In this document: positions 45,891-58,558 of the stretch, one piece after another | Position numbering within the stretch: the stretch's first letter is position 1 | Layout: every line of letters starts with the position of its first letter | DNA from: Macrocystis pyrifera | Taxonomy: Eukaryota > Sar > Phaeophyceae > Laminariales > Laminariaceae | Direction: 5' to 3' | NCBI GenBank assembly: GCA_031763025.1 | Contig: JASSKH010000006.1 | Location: 12,087,979 to 12,151,978, forward strand | DNA length: 64,000 nt | Notes under the pieces: model-generated | The model's input: the letters and a program-made list of their open reading frames with translations, nothing else | What the model was told of the DNA's origin: nothing | Databases searched by the model: none | Position numbers and translations under genes: made by a program

Positions 45891-48800
45891 ATGGCGGCTG
45901 ACATGGCTGCCCTGAAGAACTGGGTGACCGCTGCGGACGGGGAGCAATTCTCGAGGCTTCCCGAGGGGGTCGTGAGCGTGAACATATCGCACTCCAACAT
46001 CACCGCGCGAATGATCGAGCTTAAGTTCGACCTCAGCCAGACGGTAGGAACGAGACCCGACGGACCCCCCCTACCGACCGAACGACCGACCCCCTTGGTT
46101 TGCTCATTTGCTTATGGTGTTGTTTGCTCGTTTGTTTGTTTGCTTGGTGGTTGGTTTTTGTTTTGTTTGCTTGGCGGAAGGTCTGTTTGTTTTCTTATTT
46201 ACTTGTTTGTTTGCTTGCGGGCTTGCTTGTGAGCTGACTTATGTGATATGGTATAGTATCGGCTATAGAAGTGATTATGATACAGCCCGTAGTATCAAAG
46301 CCCTGAATACCCTAGGTACGAGTATTCCCGGGGACTCTGAAGTTTTCTTTGCAGTACAATGGTTAGGATAGCCGATAGGAGAAGAGTAGACATGCGCCCG
46401 AGGAAAGTTCCTCAGACAAGTGTCTTTACCTGTCCAGCGGGTTAATAGAAGGAGAGCAGAGTGGGCTTGATGCCTTGAGTCAAGCCGCTATCGATTCACT
46501 CTCTCAAAAGCTCTCTCTCGTCATATAAGGCGACAACACAAGGAGTCTACTGAACAAGAGAAGCTGCCTTCCTAGCCAGTTCCAGTAGTACCTGCATTCA
46601 ATTCCCATACCACGATAATCGGGTTATACTACACTTACTTTTGGGCTTGCGGGCTTGTTCGCGTTTGGGCCTTGCTTGCTTGTTTGCTTGTGGGCCTTGC
46701 TTGCTTGTTTGCGTGTGGGCCTTGCGTGCTTTTTCGCGTGTGGGCCTTGCTTGCTCGCTTCCATGAGGCACGGCCGGTGTGTGGCATGATACGCTGTGCG
46801 GCGTGATACCCGCCCGTTTTGACGAGTCTGTAGACAGGCCTCCAACCGCTCGCGATAACCTCCACGAGGCACAATTTACCCTCACGGAAAGCAGGGTTCG
46901 AATTTATATTGGATATGTAGCACGGGGCCTACGGCACAGCAGTAGATAGTAAACTAGGCTGATTACGGCGGGTTTCGATCCGCAATTCACTCGCGGTAGA
47001 AGATAACCATAGGTGTAGGCAGATCTCGTGCATTGCCTTCGCGTACGGGCCACGCGCTCGTCGAGTTCATGTTCGAGAGTGATACGTGAAATTGTCCTCG
47101 TTTTACGCAGTGTGAAGAATACCTCTGTGCGTATAACCCCAATTTCAATATTTTATTGTACGCGGAGAATGAAAAATACGTAGTCAGGTATGTACTGTCC
47201 CGTCGCCATCACATACAGCAGTTACGATACTATTACTACAGTAGAAGAACGCTAAAGTAGCGAAAACGTAGCGCGGGTGAAAGGACCGACGACTTCCCCT
47301 CAGGCGTCGCCCCGTGTTGTGGATGTATGTGATCCAACAGTGCCAGTCAACTCGTCTGTCGAGCTCGCTGTATCGCACCGCAACAGTTGTCGTAGAGAGA
47401 TGACTCCCTACGTAAATATCCCAGACCCTCCCCCCCCCCCCCCCCCGGTTGGGTTGGCGTCGGTTGGCAACGACACTGTAAAACATGCCGCTCACTACGT
47501 GAGCTAGACATCCAGGGTACCGTTTTTTTTTTTTTTTTTTTTGGCGGTCGCCCACAGCTGGTTGTCGAGTGAGATCGTTTGTGCGGAGTAAAGAACCTTT
47601 ACTCTGCACAAGGGAATTGATCGTATCACGTCGTGTTCAAGGTAAGGCACCCAAGAGGCAGTTACATAGTACTCCCATTGCTGTCTCTGGAAGTGGCTAC
47701 ACCGGAAATTAAACTAACTCATTGAGGCTGTCATCCATATGCAGGTCCGCCTCACAAGCGGTTCTTAGTAGGATGCAGCTCACCCTTCATGCGACTCGCC
47801 GGACACCTCACGGCGCTTCGCGCTTGGTGCAAGCAATGTCTGCCTGGTCGGTGAAAACCCGACATGCTCCGTCCCGGCATTGTAGGGATGCGAGGGTCTA
47901 TGGTCATACGACTACGGCCATGCATGAGATCGAGTACATCTCTCCTGTCGAGTACACCCCCCCCTCCCCCCCCCCTGCCCCACGGCCATGCATGATATTG
48001 AGTAGACCTCCCCCACCCACCCACCCACTCACCCACCCACCCCGCCCATCCATCCATCCACCCACCCACCCACCCACCCTACGCCCTATGCGTTTGTTTT
48101 TGTTTTTGTTTTTGCGCGGAACAAACTCTGTCGGCTTGCGCAGCTCGGGGACGTGAAGGGGAAGATTTACACGCACTGCGGCACAAACCCAGGCATGCAA
48201 AAGCTAAGCTTGAGGTCTGGTGGGCAAACGGTGAGCCGGCCAAGTCTGTTCTCCTTGTGTTAGGAGGGGAAGGAGGGAGAGAGGGGGGGGGAGAAGGAGA
48301 GAAGGATGGGAGGGCAGGAAGGGAGGGAGAACGGGACGGGGGGGGAGGGAGGGAAGGAGAGATGGAAGGAGGGAGGGAGGGAGGGAAGAAATAAGAGAGG
48401 GGGCGAAGAAATCGAGAGAACGCGGGATCGTCACCAGAGCTACCAACGGAGTGGACGTGCTTTTTTTCATTTCTGTAGCAAGCCCGGTCAAACCATCCGA
48501 GCAACGGGTGTCGTCAAATATCAAGCACTACATATATAAGTAATGCGTGTTGTCTAATATCAAGCACCACGTATATAGGTAGTAGTGTCTCCTGCTCATA
48601 ATATCTGTTTCGAGGACCTGGGCCAACGTTTGTTGCCCTGAGCAGGAATTGCCTGGGAATTTGTTTACTCCCTCCAAATTATTCCCCCCTCTTCCGTATG
48701 CATATATACAGGACTCTAAACTATTTCCCCCTCTTCCGTATGTATATATGCAACGTACGAAGTGGGTGCGCGGATGGTTTTGTGCATGAAAATATATTGA

Positions 48801-51800
48801 AACAGTTGTTGTCCTCATTCTTCCCTCCCTCCCCATCCCGCTTGTGCTGGTGGCTACTTTTTGGACCCAAGTTGTGCTTGCTGGAAGATGACTCCAAGAA
48901 GCTCGGCTTTTACGGGGTTCAATCGGGCATGGAGGTGAGATGAGACCCGCTTGCCTCTTGTGCCCACGCTTGCACCCAAGCCATTCTGCTTTGTAACTGA
49001 AAACTTACCCTCTGCGGAATATGAAGCAAAAGCGCGGAGCACCGCACGAAGGAGTGCAATCGTTTTTTCCGCGACCGTTTTTTTGTCGACAAACGGTGCG
49101 AGGGTGCTATCACAAGAGTCCAACATTCTATTTTCGGAAAAATCTTGACCACATCTTTCCGAAAACACCCTTGATCGGTATTGGCACGGCAACCTTCCTT
49201 CCGTTCTCAGGGGAATCGAGCGCTAAAAAAACGATCGCACCTCGGTGCGAAGTGAACGCTCTTTACTCCTTACGGTGCTTGTTTTCAATATTACGGGGGA
49301 CCATAGTAAATAGGACCGAATACTGTTATTAATAGTAAAAATAGGGAAATATATAGGTTTTTGTGCGTACCGTAAGCCCTATTTACTATGCCCCCCCGTA
49401 ATAGTACGCTCTGACTTTAAGAGCGAAACGAGTTTGCTCATTTAGACGACCGGCGATAAGGAAGGGGGGCCCTTTTGCGCTAGGTAGAGAAACCGTAGAC
49501 CTGGAGCAGGATACATCCGCATGATAACCGAATATATCCGAGAGCAATGATTGTTTTGGTATGCGTTCCACCACCCCACGCAGTCGACGACAGTTACTAC
49601 GACAAATACCCGGCAGCGCGAGTTTCCATCGAGAGCTACGTGCTCTTATCTTATATTGTTAAACCTTTCAAGACTTGAGATCGCAACATTGACGATACAA
49701 ATTGACCATTACATCAACCATTGTAGCAACTGCGTGGTTCGGGGATGATACCAGTCGGCGTCCCGAGTTACAATGGTTGCTATTCGAGGAGTGGTACGGC
49801 ACAGGCGCAGCATGATCCTAACCCTAATGCTGCTGTATAGGCACTCACGCCGCTCCTAGACGATTGATAACACTTTACTTGTAGTTTCCAACCGTTGTGC
49901 TGGTCGCTATCTAACACCTTAGTTACCAACCATTGTGCTGGTCGCTAATCTAACACCTGAGTCACCAACAATTGTGTCGGTCGCTGTGCTATCTCGGGGG
50001 TCCCAAAGTTGTTAATAGTGGAATACTATTAGTAAAATAATGATAATGATACTGATGTGTGCATAAATATCCGTAATATGAGCATGATAACACCCCCCCC
50101 CCCCCCCCCCCCGGAAATTTCTTCCGAGCCGATTTTCTCAACAAGCGGGAGAGTGCAAGGCCACAGCGAGATATTTCCTAAGCCATATTTTTGCTTGTGT
50201 ATGCCCCCCGTTGGTTCGGACAAAAAACACCTCGGAAAGTTCGTCCCTGGGGTGCTTTCTTAACCCTTTCAGTACCGCAGTCCCGATTTGGGGACAAACC
50301 AGTCTAATTCCAAGTGATTTGTCCCCAAAACGGGACTGCAGTACTAAAAGGGTTAATCTGTCATTGCAAACTTTCGGCCGCCTGTCGGTCGATCCGCCGG
50401 CGGAAGTTTCACGGGGACATTTTCGTCGCCGAAGTCCGCGTTTATGCGATCGAACCCAGCGTGCCTCTCGGGTTTAAGAGCATATTCGATAGAAGCCTCG
50501 TTTCATAGCGGGCACAAAAAATTGAGCCTACTGCTGTAAAGCGTACTATTAATACAAGAGTTTCTTATGTGTCGGAAGTTTTCTTATGCGTACGTGTTTA
50601 CCCCGTTCTGCTAAGAGCCCATCTTAACGGGGGACACTAAATTTCGTTTAATCAGATGCAAATTAAATTAGAAAAAAGAGCAAGTCAAATTGACAGAACC
50701 GAAAGTCCTCGATAAGATGGGCCCTAAAATTAAATTAGAAAAAAAAAAATCAAGTCAATTTGAAAGAGCCGAAAGTCCCCGCTAAGATGGGCCCTAATAC
50801 TGCTGCGTAACTTTTTCTTGTTTCTCGTTGTGATTGTTCGCCGGGTGTGCTGTATGCGCTGTATGAAGATTCACGTCAACGACGACGACCCGTTCTCGCT
50901 GACGCGCGGAGGGGCGCTGGAGAACGTATCCCTTGTGAAGAAGTACCGCATGAGCGAAGAGGACTACGACAAGAGAAAGGGGACTTTGAGGTGGGTATGT
51001 GTCCGTTACCGCACTCACCCCCTCCCTCCTCCTCCTTACTGTTTTCCCCCAACAGACGGAGTACCCCGCCTACTGTTTGCCTCCTCCCACGTACCCGCTG
51101 TTTTTTTCAGTAGATGGAGTACCCCGCCTACTGTTTGCCTCCTCCCACGTACCCGCTGTTTTTTTCAGTAGACGGGGTACCCCGCCTACTGTTTGCCTCC
51201 TCCAACGTACCCGCTGTTTTTTTCAGTAGACGGAGTACCCCGCCTACTGTTTGCCTCCTCCCACGTACCCGCTGTTTTTTTCAGTAGACGGGGTACCCCG
51301 CCTACTGTTTGCCTCCTCCCACGTACCCGCTGTTTTTTTCAGTAGACGGGGTACCCCGCCTACTGTTTGCCTCCTCCAACGTAACTGCTGTTTTTTTCAA
51401 TAGGCGGAGCCCCCCGCCTACTGTTTATGTTTGTGTACGTCGTAACATATATTAATAGCACCCCACCTCGATGCGGTTTCGTTTTTATGTATACTGTGCT
51501 GGCACAACGGTGCCCGTCCGGTGCGCTGTTTATGCAGCAGACCCCCGCGTGCTGCTTGAATTATGCTGATACAACTGTACCCCGCGTACTGTTGATTTTA
51601 TGCTGGAAACAGTACTCCCCTACTGTTTAGTCCAGTACCCTGCCTACTGCCGTCTAGTTTATACTAAACTAGCCCTTCTACGGTATGTAGTATTGAGCGT
51701 ATACCGGTTACTGGGTACCGGTATATGGGTACCGGTATATGCAGTACCCTGCCTACTGTCTTATTGATATGCCATCAGTACCCTGGCTACTGCTGACGGC

Positions 51801-51976
51801 AGTAGTACCCTGGCTACTGCCGTGAAATTTGATTTTGATGCCTGGCAATGGCACAATAGCAGTAGGTGGTTGTCGTGTCATATTGCATAAATAGGAAGCA
51901 GTACGCTACGCAGAGGCTGTGATCTGTTTGCGTCTGCCTGAGCGTGGAACTGCTTTCGTTCTGAATAGTTTTTTTG

Positions 51977-52012
<36 letters not shown>

Positions 52013-55000
52013 TCGTTGCTGCCTCTCTCTTGTCATTGTTGTTGCCGAATCTGTTGCTGTTGCCACTAATGCTGTTGCAGTTGTTGTCGCTGCTGCTGCT
52101 GCTGCTGCTAATGCTGTTGCTGTTGTTGATGCTCATGCGGGTGCGGTTTTTTTTTTTTTGACGTGGCGAGCAGGAGCTGGGTGAAGGACCAAAAGGCCAA
52201 GGACTCTAACTGGGTTGAGCCGTGGATCGAGAAGCAGCGGGAAGCCGAGCGGGCCGCCGGCAACTCGCCATCGGTGAGGAAACGCCATCTGAACTTTCTC
52301 AACCCTTTTATTACGGGGGACCATGGTAAATAGGACCAACTATTGTTGGTAAAAATAGGCAAATATATCGGTTTTTTATGTATAACATGGTAGGTCCTAT
52401 TAACTATGGACCCCCGTAATAGAACAAACTGCAGTCCCGTTTTGGGGACGTAGCACTCACATTCTACACCGAGTATTACGGAGGACCATAGTAAATAGCA
52501 CCTACGGTACACACGAAAACCTATATGTTTCCCTATTTTTACACCCAAAATTTGGTCCCATTTACTATGGTCCCCCGTAATAGTTTGTCCCCAAAACGAG
52601 ACTGCAATCTGCCCTAAATGGGTTAAAGCTTAGGCTCTGACTAGCGTATATCACTTAAGACAGCACACCCTCTGGGGCGGATTTGAGAGACGATTTTCTT
52701 GAAACCAGGGGGTACTTAGTATAACACGGGTGACAAGATAACACCCCCCCTGTGGTGGATTGAAGAGACGGTTTTATCAAAACCAGGGGGGCGCACGCAA
52801 CGAAAATGGCGGCCTTGGCAAGAGGTCATCGCGACATTTCCGTAGGCGTTGTATGTAGGCGTTTTTGCACTCTCTCTGTTGTTGTCGAGAAACCCAGCTT
52901 GGGAATTCGTACGGGTGTGTGTGCTATATTGCGTGTTTCCGTGCCAGGCACACAATATGACACATACGGCGGCATAGTGGCGCTCCTCGTCCCCATCCCC
53001 GTTCCTGTCTCGTACATGCCCACGCCTCCCGCGACTCTCGACCTCCCCTCCAAAAGAGGCGTTTGCGTTTGATACGGTTGTTCTCTACTGCTGCAGCTAA
53101 AAAAGGATGCGCAAGGCTTATTTCAAGTAGTGGGTCTTTCTTGAGGCGGGGGTTTCAACAAAGGGTTGCGATTGGGGACTACACCTTTGAGCCCAACCAT
53201 TTCCTGCCGTGACGGAGCTCCTGAAGCACTACACTACAACGCTGTTGCATCCGATGTACCGGGCGTGTTTTATAAACATACTGCTGAAGATGCTTCGCCC
53301 ACGACTATCGTGTATCGGGCTTAGAGTAAGGTACATGAATCACCATAAGACGTTTGTTCGGATGAGAGGCATAATGCTCCTCCACAGGGGAGCCCCGGAA
53401 AGAAAATGGTGCTACGCGTACTGTACGACAAACCCTTTCCCGCAGAACGCGTCTATTAATAGTTTGGCCTCGAAATGTGAGTGCAGCCCTGGAAAGAGGT
53501 TTTGTGATACCTTATGATATAAACACGCAGGAGAACGCAGATAGATATGGATGCACCGCGATCGGGGTGCACCTATGATTTTCTGAGGCCCCTCACTTGA
53601 GGAGCTCTACTCTATTAGTAAGTCATCAGGTAAGTCATTTTTAGTGAATCATGTAGTACTATTACGGGGAGGCATACTAGATAGGACCTACGGTACACAC
53701 CAGAACCTATTTATTTCGCTATTTTTCCCAACAGTTATGAATATTTGGTCCTATTCACTATGGTCCCCCGTCCCCAGTCACCCAAAACCTGACTTTTGAC
53801 AAAATGATTGTGCCGCCCGATGAAGCACTGCCATGCCCTTTTAGTATTAATAGGTGTACGTCAAAAAATAGTATCCCAGTGACGTTGGGTAATTCCGTAA
53901 TTCCTCAGTTGAAGGATCCACAGTCAGAAGCATATTTGCCAAAAAAAGGTACAAGCACCCCAATCGTAAAAACGCCCCCGCACCCTCTACAATATAGGGT
54001 ACTGTACCCCCTGGGATGAATTTCCATGCTGATCTTCTCCACAATGAGTGAGGGAGGGTACAAACGCCGAGCTGCGCGTCTGATCATGTGGGGAATTGCA
54101 TATTTCCGAAGCGAACAGTTTCCGTTGGGCATATGCGCCGCCCTTTGTTTTCGGAGGTACGTCGGCTGGGAAGGTCCATCCTCCCAGCGGACGTGTTAAC
54201 CTTGCGCGCTGCTGGCTGTTACCTGGTAAATTTTGGCCTGGGATATAATACCCGCGTAGTATTCACGTCAGAGTCCCTATGGGGATTATATTTCTGACCA
54301 GATTGGCCGGGAATATAATCCCCGTATACTATTCACGTCAGAGTCCCAATGGGGAGTATGTTTCTGACAGAGTGACCGGGGATATAATCCCCGTTTATAG
54401 TATTCACGTCAGGGTCCCAATGGGGATTATATTTCTGACCAGATTAGCAGGGAATATAATCCCCGTATACTGTTCACTTCAGAGTCCCAATGAGGATTAT
54501 GTTTCTGACAGAGTGGCCGGGGATATAATCCCCTTATAGTATTCACGTCAGAGTCCCAATGGGGATTATATTTCCGACCATATTGGCCGGGAATGTAACC
54601 CCCGTACATTACTCACGTCAAAGTATATTTCTGACCAGAGTGGCCGGGTATATAATCCCCGTATAATAATCACATCAGAGTCCCAGTGGGGATTCTGGCC
54701 GGAAATATAATATCCGTATAGTATTCACATCAAATTCTCAATGGAGATTAGATTTCCGACCGGAGTGGACAGGAATAAAACACCCGTATAGTATTCACGT
54801 CAAATTTCAAATGAGGATTATATTACCGACCAGAGTGACCGAGAATATTATAACCGTATAGCATTCACGTCAGAGTCCCAATGGCAATTATACTTCCGAC
54901 CAGAGTCGTGGGGAATATAATACCGGTATACCGGTATAGTAATCTGGAACAGAAAAGAGGGGACGCCAGCAGGGTGGATCCCTTTTCGGGAAAGCCTCAT

Positions 55001-58000
55001 TGTTGCATGGGGAGACAGTGATTGAGTACCACTCCGTGAGCGATATCGCAGCTCTACAACAGCACGACAAAGTAGAAAGAGGCTAGGAAAAAACAGAGCT
55101 TATGACGAACGCAGCGATCGCTGCGGCGGCCACCCCGCTCCCTTTTCGTCGGGTGCGGAACTGGCTGAAGTGCATGGAAAGAAGGACCTGAAATCCGGAC
55201 CTATCCCATGTAATGCTGACTCTGGAGCACGACAAGAACACCGGCCCGCGCCAGAAGGAGCCGGGCGCCGGCGTCGGACGTCGGAGCCAACTGGGACCAC
55301 GAAGAACTCAGCGCCTCGCGAGACCCCGGTGGAGTCGATATTAGTTTGGTGGCTTCTGAGCGTGTAGTGTGACCACGAACGAGGTTTTACTGCGATGATA
55401 AATCTCTTTAATTCGGTACGAACGGAAAGGTTGTTTACTGCTGTACGAGTACGTAATCCGTTCCCACGTTCTGGTTTCTTCGAGAGGGTGAGAGGCTGGA
55501 AATCTTTCACGTAAGATATCACGTCCACCCGACCGTTTGGTTTTCTCATGATAAGTGAGTGGATACGGCACGACACGAGAAGAAGTACGAAGAACTCCAG
55601 TGCACGTCTCACACGAACCGGACAACACAAGCACGCAAGCACACCCACACAAGCACGACATGAGCGTATGTTAGTTCCGGAAGAACCGCACGGAGACACG
55701 CTACAATACTGCGTGCCGATAACCAGGTAAACGCGTTCCGGGTGCATCACACCGCGATCGCATACCTCAGCGCGTATCACCGTCGGAGGGGTATGGAAAA
55801 TCGTACACGACGTTCCCACGGGACAACCAACGGTAGCAGAACCCCTAATCAACTACCAGGTAGGCTACAAGTTTGGGGACAATAAGGAATAGAAGGCACC
55901 CGCAAAAAGGACACCATGAGTCAAACGAGCGACGACATTGAGTTAAGAGAAGGGTCAACAAGTATGGGTGTGATCTCATGCCGCAGCAGAAGGAGGCCTC
56001 ATTGATCCCAAACTATATACGAATTAACGTACGACACGATGTTACAACAGCAATCTGGAACAGAAAAGAGGGGACGCCAGCAGGGTGGATCCTTTTTCGG
56101 GAAAGCCTCATTGTTGTATGGGGAGACAGTGATTGAGTATCACTCCGTGAGCGATATCGCAGCTCTACAAAAGCACGACAAAGTAGAAAGAGGCTATTAA
56201 TAGGAAGAAACAGACCATCTCGCCCGCCCATCGTTGGTAGCGAGGTGCACCGTCGACAACGACATCAGTTTTGTTAGTGTTTATTTTACCGGGGTACCTA
56301 CTCTCTGCGACGAGGTGCCACGTTGATTGCCAGACAATCAACGCGGGATTAGTAACCCTGGGCGAGAGTCTCCGGCTGGTCGCAGCAGGAGGCCTTTCTG
56401 ATCCCAAACTATGTACGAATTAACGTACGACACGATGTTGCAACAATATTCACATCAAAGTCCTAATGGAGATTATATTTCCGAACGACGTGGCCGGGAA
56501 TATAAATACAACTATAATTACGATTTTTGAGGTCGTTGTCACTTGCTAGCTCTTGGCAGACAGACCGACTGATAGACAGCTCTTCGCAAACAGCCCTTCT
56601 TCTTTGAAACAGCCGAACAGCCAAACAACCTTTCTTCTTTCTTCTTCGCCAAACAGCCAAACAACCTTTTCTTCTTTCTTCTTCCGCAAACTGCCAACCA
56701 ATAATAGACAGCTCTTCGCACGGCGCCTAAAAGAGGCGTCTCGCCTTCGACGAAGGGCATAGATAGGTGCAGCTGTCGGCGGCCAAGCTGCTGCTGTCGG
56801 TGGCGAACCTGCTGGTGCTGCAACCCCCGCCTCTCCCTTCTCCACGCCCCCTAAGCTCACCTCCCCCTCGTCGAGAGGCGTGTGGTCCTCGCCCTCTGGC
56901 AAGAGAGCGGCAACGACAAAGACCGACCTGGTGCCGGCTGTTGTTTGCGACCAGTGCACGGACCAGCACTTGGTCAAGAACTCCGCGCCTGGTGGCAAAA
57001 ACGTGGCCTTCGCCACCTGCAAGGATCTCACGTGCGTGGTGGCGGAATCATCCTGACAGGGCAACCAACTGCGAGTTCTGTGCTCGCCCGATCAAAGAAG
57101 GGACTGTCTCGTACTCCCTCGAGACTGCTGGCAGTGGTGAGTGTCTTACGTCTATTGTGCATGCTGTATGTTGCCAGTACGTTTTTTTGGGGTTTTCAAT
57201 TGCCTTTTTGCATGCAATCCTACGTCAAAGCGTTTATATTTATTTTTTACTCATCCATGCTCGTTCTTTCCCCTTCGTGCGTTGCGTCGGCTCCTCTTAC
57301 ACACAGTGCACGCGAACGCGCACATGCACAACTGTTTGCGGGACGTGCACGAAGGAACGGAGGATTCAGCTGTCACCGTCACCGCTGCACGGAACGACGT
57401 GAGTGCTGCTGCTACTGTGGTGCATTTTCGGTGCATGCACACGATTTCTGTGTGTACATGTTTTGGTGACCCCACGTACTCATTTTTTGCTCGTTTTCGG
57501 CTGCCGCTGCTGCTGCTGCTGCTGTGCACCTGCTTCTCCTGTGCACTCGCTGCTGCTGTAGTACTGCTGCGTTGTTGCCGTGCTGTGCACCTGCTGCTCC
57601 TGTGCAATTGCTGCTGCTGTATGTAGTGCTGCTGCGTTGTTGCCGTGCATCATGCTGGAAGCGTACATATTTTCGGATCGTCAATTCCGTAGGTTTTGCG
57701 ATGGCGGCATACCAGGGTACATGCTTTTTTTCTTCCTTATTTTCATATCGTTGCTATGCTGCTGCTGCTGCTGCTGCTGCCAACGCTGCCAACGCTGCCA
57801 ACGCTGCGGCGATTCGTTGCAGCTTCTGCTGCTGCTAATGCTGTGGCTGCTTCTGCTGCTGCTGCTGCTAATGCTGCCGCAATATCCACTGAATGTTCGT
57901 ATGTACTCGGATTACTGTTTTTCTTGGTCGTTTTTGTACTCAAATGGTTCCTTTTGATACGTGAAAAAATATTTTTTGTCGTTTTGCTCCTGCATTTTGC

Positions 58001-58519
58001 GTACGTACTGCAATTTCTCGTTTTTGGCTTGGTTATTTTCGTATATATCGTTGCTATGCTGCTGCTGTGGTGCTGCTGCGTTGTTGCCGTACATCATGCT
58101 GCACTTTTGTGTGTACATATTTCGGTGTCGTCAATGAAATTCCGTAGGTTTTGCGATTGCGGCATACCAGGGTACATACTTTTTTTTTCTTCCTTATTTT
58201 CATATCGTTGCTATGCTGCTGCTGCCAACGCGGACTATTGTTTTTATTGGCCATTTTTGTACCCAAATGTTTTTTTTTATCAAAGTTGAAAAAATATTTT
58301 GGTCGTTTTGCTCCTGCATTTTGCGTACGTACTACTTTTTCTCGTATTTCGTATTGTTGCTATGCTGCTGCTGCGTTGTTGCCGTACAGCATGCGGAGGT
58401 GGGTCTATAGTGAGGTACCAAAAATACTTTTCGGACGGCCTCGGGGTACATACTTTTTTTCTCCCTTCTTTTCTTATCGTTGCTATGCTGCTGCTGCCAA
58501 CGCTGTGGCGATCCGTTGC

Positions 58520-58558
<39 letters not shown>

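Larger units (their letters stand above)
52299..52626. mobile_element. M3 MITE split by two M1 insertions
   Basis: The host runs TCAACCCTTTTA, [M1], then AACTGCAGTCCCGTTTTGG with GGACGTAGCACTCACATTCT, [M1], then TTTGTCCCCAAAACGAGACTG to AAATGGGTTAA. Removing both inserts gives a normal-size M3 element. Confidence 0.8.

Noticed and set aside
47724-48015. CRISPR-like or tRNA-like reading of the repeated GGCCATGCATGA words
   Set aside because: Spacing is irregular, the repeats are dispersed genome-style copies, and no tRNA fold or B box could be drawn.
55100-55852. 250-codon minus-strand open frame
   Set aside because: It lies inside the duplicated block in the TBCB intron, has no recognisable motif, and another strand and frame is equally open at 55170-55367. 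Not enough to call a gene.
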